Source of the DNA: Chamaea fasciata | Lineage: Eukaryota; Chordata; Aves; Passeriformes; Sylviidae | DNA length: 64,000 nt | Direction of reading: 5' to 3' | NCBI GenBank assembly: GCA_029207755.1 | Contig: JARCOQ010000105.1 | Location: 1 to 64,000, forward strand | Translations under genes and position numbers: made by a program | Part shown: one piece after another, positions 46,295-54,497 of the stretch | Numbering within the stretch: position 1 is the first letter of the stretch | How the letters are laid out: each line of letters begins with the position of its first letter | Notes under the pieces: model-generated | Databases searched by the model: none | The model's input: only the letters and a program-made list of their open reading frames with translations | What the model was told of the DNA's origin: nothing

Positions 46295-47903
46295 CAGGGA
46301 CACCTAGAAAACAGCCAGGGACACCTAGGGTACAGCCAGGGCACCCCAAAGGACACGTAGGGGACAGCCAGGGCACCCCCAGGGACACCTAGAGGACAGC
46401 CAGGGACACCTAGGGTACGGCCAGGGCACCGTCAGGAACACCTAGGGGCGGCCAGGGCACCGAGGGGACAGCCATGGCAGACCCAGGGACACCTAGGGGA
46501 AAGCCAGGGCACTCTCAGGGACGCCTGGGGGACCACCAGGGCACCCGCAGGGACAGCCAGGGCACCCGCAGGAACACCTAGGGGACAGCCAGGGCCTCCC
46601 CAGGGACAGCCAGGGCACCCCCAGGGACACCTAGGGGAAAGCCAGGGCACCCCCAGGGACACCTAGGGGACAGCCTCGGCACCCCCAGGGACATTTAGGG
46701 GACGGCCAGGGCACCCCCAGGGACAGCCAGGGAACCCCCACGAACACATAAGGGACAGCAAGGGAACCCATAGGGACAGCCAGGGCACCCCCAGGGACAG
46801 CCAGGGCACCCCCAGGGACAGCCAGGGCACCCTCGAGGACACCTAGGAGACAGCCAGGGCACCCCCAGGGACAACGAGGGGACAGCCAGGGCACTCCCAG
46901 GGACACCTAGGAGACAGCCAGGGCACCCCCAGGGACAGCCAGAGAACTCCCAGGGACAACTAGGGACAGCCAAGGCACCCCCAGGGACTCCTCGGGGACA
47001 GCCCTGGCACCCCCAGGGACAGCCAGGGCACCCCCGGGGACACCTAGGGGACAGCCAGCGCACCCCCAGGGACAGTCAGTGCACCCCCATGGCCAGCCAG
47101 GGAACCCCCAGGGACCCCTAGGGGACAGCCAGGGCACCCCCAGGGACATGTAGGGGACAGCTATGGCACCCCAAGGACAGCCACGGCACCCCCAGGGACA
47201 CCTAATTGACAGCCAGAGCACCCCCAGGGATAGCCGGGGCACCCCCAGGGACATCGAGAGGACAGTCAGGTCAGCCCCTGGGACAGCCAGGGCTCCCCCA
47301 GGGACACCTATGGGACAGCCTGGGCGCCAGCAGGAACAGCCAGGGTACCCCATTGACACGTAGGGGACAACTAGGGCGCCCCGAAGGACACGTAGGGGAC
47401 AGCCTGGGCACGCACAAGGACACCTCGGGGACAGCAAGGGACACCTAGGGGACAGCCAGGGCACCCCCAGGGACAGCCAGGGCACCCCCAGGGACAAGGA
47501 GGGGACAGCCAGGGCACCCCCAGGGACAACGAGGGGACAGCCAGGGCACTCCCAGGGACACCTGGGGACAGCCAGGGTCCCCCCAGGGGAAGCCATGGCA
47601 CCCCCAGGGACACCTAGGCGACAGCCAGGGCACCCCCAGGGACAGCCAGGACACCCCCATGGACAGCCAGAGAACTCCCAGGGACAACTAGGGACAGCCA
47701 AGGCACCCCCAGGGACAGCCAGAGCACCCCCAGGGATAGCCGGGGCACCCCCAGGGACATCGAGAGGACAGTCAGGTCAGCCCCCGGGACAGCCAGGGCT
47801 CCCCCAGGGACACCTATGGGACAGCCTGGGCGCCAGCAGGGACAGCCAGGGCACCCCCAGGGACAACGAGGGGACAGCCAGGGCACCCCCAGGGACAACA
47901 AGG

Positions 47904-48734
47904 GGACAGCCAGGGCACCACAAAGGACACGTGGGGGATAGCCAGGGCACTACCAGGGACACCTAGTGGACAGCCAGGGCACCCACAGGGGGCAGCCAGG
48001 GCACCCACAGGAACACCTAGGGACAGACAGGGCACCCAGGGGACAGCTATGACAGCCCCAGGGACACATAGGGGACACCTAGGGCACCCCCAGGGACAGT
48101 CAGGGCACCCGCAGAAACACCTAGGGGACAGCCAGGGCCTCCACAGGGACAGCCAGGGCACGCGCAGGGACACCTAGGAGACAGCCAGGGCACGCCGAAG
48201 GACACGTAGGGGACAGCCAGGGCACCCACAGGGACACCTCGGGGACAGCCAGGGACACCTAGGGGACAACCAGGGCACCCCCAGGGACACCGTGGGACAG
48301 CCAGGGCACTGAGGGGAAAGCCAGGGCACTCGCACGGACACCTAGGGGACAGCCAGGGCACCCCCAGGGACAGTCAGGGCACTCCTAGGGACACCTACGG
48401 GAAAGCCAGGGCACCCCCAGGGACAGCCAGGGCAACCCCATGGACAGCCAGGGCACCCCCAGGGAAACGTAGGGGACAGCCGAGCCACCCACGGGGACAA
48501 CCAGGGCAACCCCAGGGACACCTAGGAAAGAGCCAGGGCACCCCCAGGGACACCTAGGAGTCAGCCAGGGCACCCCGAGGGACAGCCAGGGCACACCCAG
48601 GGACACCTTGGGAAAGCCAGGGCACCCCCACGGACTCCTAGGGGACAGCCAAGGCACCCCCATAGACAGCCAGGGCACTCCAAGGGACACCTAGGGGACA
48701 GCCAGGGCACACGCAGGGACAGCCAGGGCACCCC
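47904..48734 (+). repeat. 831-bp segment of the minisatellite, copy 2
   Basis: See 45464-46294. To the right this copy switches, at 48735, to sequence resembling 44729 onward (GAGACAGCCAGAGCACACCG and ACCAAGGGACACGTACGGTA), so the block is a mosaic of at least two donors. Confidence 0.85.
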
Positions 48735-49030
48735 TAGGGACACCTAGGAGACAGCCAGAGCACACCGAGGGACATGTAGGGAACAGCTACGGCACTCCCA
48801 GGGACAGCCAGGGTACACCAAGGGACACGTACGGTACAGCCAGGGCACCCCCAGGGACAGCCAGGGCACCACCCAGGGACAACGAGGGGACAGCCAGGGC
48901 ACCCGCAGGGACAGCCAGGGCAACTTCAGGGACACCTAGGGGACAGCCAGGGTCCCCCCAGGGGCAGCCAGGGCACCCCCAGGGACACCTAGAAAACAGC
49001 CAGGGACACCTAGGGTACAGTCAGGATACC
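48727..49030 (+). repeat. Minisatellite segment related to 44721-45060
   Basis: The order of variants ACACCGAGGGACATGT, GTACACCAAGGGACACGTA, CACCACCCAGGGACAACGAG and CCCCCCAGGGGCAGCC is the same in both places, starting at an offset of 4006 bp and then shortened by about one unit. A third shared motif, CTCTCAGGGACGCCTGGGG, occurs near 44279, 46511 and 49197. Confidence 0.75.
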
Positions 49031-49517
49031 CCAAAGGACACGTCGGGGACAGCCAGGGCACCCCCAGGGACACCTAGACGACAGCCAGGGACACCTAGGG
49101 TCTGGCCAGGGCACCGTCAGGAACACCTAGGGGCGGCCAGGGCACCGAGGGGACAGCCATGGCAGACCCAGGGACACCTAGGGGAAAGCCAGGGCACTCT
49201 CAGGGACGCCTGGGGGACCACCAGGGCACCCGCAGGGACAGCCAGGGCACCCCCAGGGACACCTAGGGGACAGCCTTGGCACCCCCAGGGACATTTAGGG
49301 GACGGCCAGGGCACCCCCAGGGACAGCCAGGGCAACCCCCACGGACACATAAGGGACAGCAAGGGCACCCTTAGGGACAGCCAGGGCACTCCCAGGGACA
49401 GCCAGGGCACCCCCAGGGACACCTAGGGGACAGCCTGGGTACCCCCAGGGCACCCCCAGGGACAGCCAGGGCACCCTCGAGGACACCTAGGAGACAGCCA
49501 GGGCACCCCCAGGGACA

Positions 49518-50850
49518 CCTAGTGCTCTCGGAGGCTGCACGCTGCAGGCTGGCTGTGAACAGCGGCTCGGCGCGGTTTCTGAGCTCTCCACAAGCAGAGA
49601 AGCTGTTTGCAGCACGGAAAGTGCTTCTCTTAGCCTGGGAAGCGAGAAAGCGCCTTTTGGCCACGCCTAGTGCTTTCTCCGGCGGTATGCTGCAGGCAGG
49701 CTTGGAACAGCGTTAAACGCTGTTTCCGAGCTCTCCACAGGCAGAGAAGCTGTTTGCAGCACGGCAAGTGCTTCTCCTAGCCTGGGAAGCGAGAAAGCGC
49801 CTTTTGGCCGCGCCTAGTGCTCTCAGAGGCTGCACGCTGCAGGCTGGCTGCGAACAGCGGCTAGGCGCGGTTTCCGAGCTCTCCACAAGCTGAGAAGCTG
49901 TTTGCAGCACGGAAAGTGCTTCTCTTAGCCTGGAAAGCGAGAAAGCGCCTTTTGGCCGCGCCTAGTGCTTTCTACGGCGGCACGCCGCAGGCTGGCTGCG
50001 AACAGCGGCTAGGCGCGGTTTCCGATCTCTCCACAAGCAGAGAAGCTGTTTGCAGCACGGAAAGTGCTTCTCTTAGCCTGGGAAGCGAGAAAGCGCCTTT
50101 TAGCCGCGCCTAGTGCTCTCAGAGGCTGCACGCTGCAGGCTGGCTGCGAACAGCGGCTAGGCGCGGTTTCCGATCTCTCCACAAGCAGAGAAGCTGTTTG
50201 CAGCACGGAAAGTGCTTCTCCTAGCCTGGGAAGCGAGCAAACGCCGTTTGGCCGCGCCGAGTGCACTCTCCGGCGGTTCGCTCGCAGGCAGGCTTGGAAC
50301 AGCGTCAAACGCTGTTTCCGAGCTCTCCACAGGCAGAGAAGCTGTTTGCAGCACGGCAAGTGCTTCTCCTAGCCTGGGAAGCGAGCAAACGCCGTTTGGC
50401 CGCGCCGAGTGCACTCTCCGGCGGTTCGCTCGCAGGCAGACTTGGAACAGCGTCAAACGCTGTGTCCGAGCTCTCCACAGGCAGAGAAGCTGTTTGCAGC
50501 ACGGCAAGTGCTTCTCCTAGCCTGGGAAGCGAGCAAACGCCGTTTGGCCGCGCCGAGTGCACTCTCCGGCGCTTCGCTCGCAGGCAGGCTTGGAACAGCG
50601 TCAAACGCTGTTTCCGAGCTCTCCACAGGCAGAGAAGCTGTTTGCAGCACGGAAAGTGCTTCTCCTAGCCTGGGAAGCGAGCAAACGCCGTTTGGCCGCG
50701 CCTAGTGCACTCTCCGGCGGTATGCTGCAGGCTGGCCGCGAACAGCGGCTGGGCGCGGTTTCCGTGCTCTCCACCAGCAGAGAAGCTCCTCCAGCACCGA
50801 AAGTGCATTTTCGGGGCTGGGAAGCAAGATTTCACTTATTCATTATCTGC
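49518..50850 (+). repeat. CpG-rich 148-bp tandem array, nine units
   Basis: The anchor AGAGAAGCTGTTTGCAGCAC (and close variants) lies at 49596, 49743, 49891, 50039, 50187, 50335, 50483, 50631 and 50779, giving a strict 147-148-bp spacing. Two variants of the middle segment alternate in blocks: GAACAGCGGCTAGGCGCGG in units 1, 3, 4, 5 and 9, and GGAACAGCGTCAAACGCTG in units 2, 6, 7 and 8. Units contain many CpG dinucleotides (GCCGCGCC, GGCGCGG), unusual for methylated vertebrate repeats. Long open frames on both strands come from the repeat. Confidence 0.93.
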
Positions 50851-51160
50851 AGTGCGCTTACCTGCTCGGCGTGCTTTGCGGCGGCTGAGATCCTCGAGGA
50901 GCGGCAGACACGCGTCTCCCGGGCCGGGAAGCGTGGCCTCGCTGTTTCGTCACTTCCGGTGCTCCTGCCGTGCGTGCAGCGCTGTGCAGAGGCGGAGGAG
51001 CTCGAGGAGCGGCGGCCACGCCTCTCCGGGGCCGGGATTGGAGAAGTCGCTTGTTCGTCACCTGCCGTGCGCCTGCCGTGTTCGGCGCGCTCTGCAGTGG
51101 TAGAGAAGCTCGAGCAGCTGCGGCCGCGCGTCTCCTGGGCCAGGAAGCGAGAACTCGAGC
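50840..51160 (+). repeat. Three diverged 108-bp units of the same superfamily
   Basis: The motif CGCGTCTCC or CGCCTCTCC followed by a GGGCCGGGA-like segment recurs at 50911, 51019 and 51127, exactly 108 bp apart. Each unit also has a CTCGAGGAGCGGC-like segment. The AGCTC, GAGCGGC, CGTCTCC, CCGGGAAGCG order parallels the 3' half of the 148-bp unit, so these look like shortened relatives. CpG density is very high and could act as a CpG island. Confidence 0.8.
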
Positions 51161-51308
51161 CCGATGAGGAGTGTCTGCTTCTGCTTTTAACTTGTGGAAA
51201 GTTCAAAGCCTGTAGCTGTAAAATTAGCAGCAATACTGGTGCCTTCTTTTATCGCTCAAGGTCACTGGCCAGCAGGGAACAAGAAGTGTCCCAGGACTTG
51301 TTGGTGCC

Positions 51309-52089
51309 TGTCTTGGTTTGGGAAGACAGGTATCTGCCAGGTAAAATTACAATCAGAGGCTCTTTGGCAAAGATTTGGGAAATAGGAATAGCAGTTCTTT
51401 ACTAGTATGTAATACAAAGCAAACAAACACAAAAAAAACTCCCCCCCCCCCCCCAACAACTACAGCATTAATGACAAACGACAACAGTACCAAGAACCTC
51501 GAGGGCTTTGTTTCACAAAACCCAGGGCAGTTTGGTTTCGGTGTCCTTGCAGGATCCTCAGAGCACCAAGCTGAAACAGTGGAAAAGTCCTGGGCTGGTA
51601 GCTGGGATGGCAGGGTGTCCCGGCAGGCAGGGGCAGGGTGTCCCGGCAGGCAGGGGGTGCAGGGTCACGCTGTAGCAAGAGGAGCAGCACCAAAGAAGCT
51701 GAAGGCGAGGCAGGGCTTGGACCAGCTCCCCGCGTGTGGCCGGGAAAACTCCGGATTCAGGCCAAACCGGTGATAGTAGATTTCCCAGGACTGGGTCTCT
51801 TTGGCCACAGTGAAACTCCTCCAGCCAGCAACAGCCGTTCTCTGCTCGGCGTGCTTTGCGGTGGCTTAGCTCCTGGAGGAGCGGCTGACACGCATCTCCC
51901 CGAACTCCGAAAAAGAAAAGCACGCAGCTGCCTCAAGCTTTGTTTTTTACCTGCGTTATCTCCCCCTTCCACCTTTGTCCACTTCTTTGTTTCGGTTAAG
52001 TACTCTCAAGTATCCAACACTTGGTCTCCTTGGTAACTTGTGGGGAAAAAATTCTTTAGAGAAAGAAGGAATAAACGTAACTCCCAACA
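51309..52089 (+). mobile_element. Solo LTR, ERVL-like, with GTGCC target duplication
   Basis: The element starts TGTCTTGGTTTGGG and ends CTCCCAACA. GTGCC stands immediately before (51304-51308) and after (52090-52094), a 5-bp target site duplication as expected for ERVL-class insertions. AATAAA is at 52070-52075. The AATAGCAGTTCTTTACTAG segment resembles songbird ERVL-type LTRs as I remember them, which I could not verify. A C14 run lies at 51441-51454. Positions 51838-51905 carry a copy of the 108-bp repeat sequence. No internal retroviral region follows, so it is a solo LTR. The 5-bp match could be chance. Confidence 0.6.
51838..51905 (+). repeat. Copy of the 108-bp repeat inside the LTR
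   Basis: CTGCTCGGCGTGCTTTGCGG is identical to 50860-50885 apart from flanking bases, followed by a GGAGGAGCGGCTGACACGC segment matching the CGAGGAGCGGCAGACACGC segment at 50895-50913. It lies inside the LTR boundaries, which links the tandem family to the retroviral element. Confidence 0.75.
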
Positions 52090-52214
52090 GTGCCCTGGCA
52101 GAGAGAGAAGCAGCAAATGGTGTTGAGAGAATTTCTGGGAGTGCATGTGGGATCCTGGTTTTCTTGATAGCTTGAGAAAGGATCTGAACAGAAAAAATAT
52201 CTTTCTTTTTACAG

Positions 52215-52343
52215 GAGAATCTGATGTGGAACATGGGACCAGGATGACTTGCTGTGACTTCTTGAAAGCTGGAAAGAAGGCGATGTTAATCTTTTTGGCT
52301 AGAGGCAAAGTGTCTGCAAACTCTTGGAAGAAGCCTATGCCAG
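52215..52343 (+). other. Candidate internal exon, 129 bp, gene not recognised
   Basis: A strong acceptor (TTTCTTTTTACAG, ending 52214) and a near-consensus donor (CCAG|GTAAGTGAG, from 52344) enclose 129 bp that are fully open in one frame. The exon begins and ends in phase 1, so it is symmetrical. The peptide contains MTCCDFLKAGKKAMLIF and ends SANSWKKPMP. I do not recognise it. It sits 120 bp after the LTR. It may be an exon of a protein-coding gene, an exon of a non-coding transcript, or a chance combination. Confidence 0.35.
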
Positions 52344-53855
52344 GTAAGTGAGGACACGAACAGGAAAACACCTGGAGGCTGTGATGTGATTTCACGGAGG
52401 GTTATGGATTCCTGTCTCAAATGTCCACGTGTCAGTAGGGCTGGATCCAAGTGCCCCGGTGGAGAGGCAGGGTTGTCCTGCATTCCAGCTTTTTAGTGGC
52501 TGGAGTTTTGCCCAAGGAAGAGCAGCATCCTGATTTTGCTGCCATGTTCAGCCAGCACAGAGCTGTTGGGTGCCTCCGTCCAGGAGCAGCAGGAGCCTGG
52601 ATTTCTGTCCCTGGGATTGCCTTGCTGTCCAAGACAAGGGCTGAAGGTGAGGGGCAAGGCAGGCCTGGGAGCTCTGGGAGTCAGGAGTGCCAGGCCTCTC
52701 ATCTCCTGGTGCTGCTCAGGTGTTCACCAGAGGGTTTTTTTGACGGCCTTTGGCTTTCTGGATGGAAGCAAAAGGGTCCTTTCCCCTCCCTGCCTTCTGT
52801 CATTCCCAGGTCAGCCCCTGCTCTTTGCTGGCAGGCTAAATAGCCTCAGGAGTGGGCCGAGGAAGTGCTGCCTGATCTGTGAGGTTCCACAGGAGATGGG
52901 AGCAGGCTTTGCGCAGAGGTTCAAGCACCTTGGGACTTCCTGAAGGCCTGAGGCCTGAAGCAGAGTCTTGAGGCAAAGCTGACCTCTGGGTGAGCCTTCA
53001 ACCCAGATGTTGTGTTTGTATCCTGTCGGCAGTGCGGTAGCCAGGATCATTAGTGTTCTGGGCTAGGTCCGTGCTCATTAGTGAAACATGGCTTGACCTT
53101 TCTGTGTTCAGAGGCCGGACAGGGCCCTGAGATGAGTCCTGTGGCCTTGTTGGGAGGAGCAGGGCCAAAGGCAGCTCCTGCATTGCTCCTGAAGCCCTGG
53201 CCAGGCTTTGGGGCGACGCAGGAGGAGGCTGAGCCCAGCTGTTCCCGCCGTGGGAGTTGTGTGCGCCTGTTTATTGCAGCAGTTGCCCGACCTGGGTTCT
53301 GTCCCGGCACAGCCGGAGCCTCTTGGCCTGCGGGCGGATGCACCCGCGGGAATTGCCAGTTCTGGGGGGGCTCTCCAGGGCTGGGCTGTGACAGGGGATT
53401 CCCAGCTGCTGGGGGTAAGGCTCAGGGTCCCTGGTGCTGGATCTCAGTCCCTGTAGGTCACCTTGGGTAGCAGTGCTGGGGGGCATTGCTGAGCTTCTCC
53501 TTGGGAGGTTCTTGGCTGCTCTGAGCTGTCGCCAATGACCCTGAGCTCCTGAGGTTGGTGTCTGTGTCTTTGGTGCTGACCCTGCCCCCTGGCCAAGCTA
53601 CTTTGGAGGGTTTGAAGGGTCTAGGGCTGAGTGCCCTTTGGGCAGTTTGCTGCCAGCCTGGTGTGCTCCTGGAAGTGCCGCTGACCTGCCAGGACTGAGG
53701 AGCTGCTGGCTGGGTGCTGGTTCTGTTCTGCAGTGGGAGCAGGTAGCCCCTTGGAGGGCTTAGAGAGAAACCTGGAGATGGGCTGGGGGAGCCTGAACTG
53801 GGATCTTCTCCCTTGTTGGCCCTTAATAATAGGATAGTAGGGAGTTGCACGGTTC
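52344..53855. other. Single-copy, moderately GC-rich DNA with no gene recognised
   Basis: The segment is rich in CTGG and CAGG words and pyrimidine stretches, like avian intron DNA. Open frames up to about 135 codons occur on both strands, but none has a recognisable domain or supporting splice context, and they overlap one another in different frames. Confidence 0.5.
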
Positions 53856-53859
53856 TATC

Positions 53860-54172
53860 TAACTCATGTTTGCTTGGGCAAAAGAACAGAGCTCTGGAAG
53901 GTCCTTGAATGTGTGGGGTTTTTGTTGTAGTCCTGGTTTAGAAGCACCTTTGGTCGTAAAGGAAACAAATGGCGCCTTCTACCACTGGGAGACCTTAGTT
54001 CCTTTCCTTCAAAATGTTTGTAGTGCTCTGTAGCTGATGTGCTGCTATAAACGTGTATAAGGTTTTTGTCTTTGCAATGTATTTCATCATATTCCACGTT
54101 GGATTGAATGTCCACATTCTAAGAGAGACTCCAATCTTCCCTGGCAAATACCTGTCTATGAAAACCAAGACA
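53860..54172 (-). mobile_element. LTR-like 5' terminus on the minus strand, other end not found
   Basis: Reading the minus strand from 54172 gives TGTCTTGGTTTTCATAGACA and then a GGTATTTGCCAGG segment, closely matching the start of the LTR at 51309 (TGTCTTGGTTT, AGACAGGTAT, TGCCAGG). I could not find a matching end or target duplication to the left, so the lower coordinate is approximate and the copy may be truncated. It abuts a 148-bp family unit exactly at 54173. Confidence 0.5.
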
Positions 54173-54497
54173 GTCTCCTAGCCCGGAAGCAAGAAATTGC
54201 TTTAGGCGGATCTAAGTGCTCTCGGTGGTTCTTCCTGTAGCTTTGCTTGGACCAGGAGCCCCGTGCGGTTTTTGGGCTCTCCACAAGCAGAGAAGCTACC
54301 GCAGCACGGCAAATGCGTCTCCTAATCCAGGAAGCGAGAAATCTCTTTTTCGGCAGATCTTGTGCTCTCGGAGCTTGTTTCTTGTAGCTTTGCTTGGAGC
54401 AGCAGCCCCGTGTGCTTTCTGGGCTCTGCTCAACCAGAGAAGGTACTGCAGCATTGTAAGAGGGCCTCCTAGCCTGGGAAGCGAGAAATTGCTTTAG
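54173..54497 (+). repeat. Dispersed cluster of the 148-bp family, just over two units
   Basis: CTCTCCACAAGCAGAGAAGC at 54278 and the related CAACCAGAGAAGG at 54431 are 147 bp apart. Both are followed by GCAGCA and a GGAAGCGAGAAAT segment, as in 49518-50850. CpG content is lower than in the main array. The first unit is cut at its left side by the LTR end. Confidence 0.85.

Larger units (their letters stand above)
43978..49517 (+). repeat. GC-rich minisatellite, 21-bp core with an 11-bp extended 32-bp form
   Basis: The core is AGGGACAGCCAGGGCACCCC; the extended unit adds AGGGACACCTA before GGGGACAGCC. The palindrome CCTAGG (AvrII) marks most extended units. Units are imperfect and rearranged over about 5.5 kb. 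Both strands are nearly stop-free (GQPGHPQ on plus, VPWLSPRCPWGCPG on minus), an effect of composition and not evidence of coding. G-runs spaced by 7-9 bases on the plus strand could fold into quadruplexes. Confidence 0.93.

Noticed and set aside
44174..47966. Long open frames on both strands of the minisatellite (up to 264 codons, WLSPRCPWGCPG or GQPGHPQG repeats)
   Set aside because: Low-complexity translation of a stop-poor GC-rich repeat, open on both strands at once. The heptad-like G-X-P pattern does not keep the triplet period of collagen.
49522..51233. Overlapping 65-135-codon frames on both strands of the 148-bp array
   Set aside because: They repeat the unit in different frames, are open on both strands and match no known domain.
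52451..53850. Open frames of 120-135 codons on both strands
   Set aside because: Mutually overlapping in different frames, without domains. The composition resembles intron DNA.
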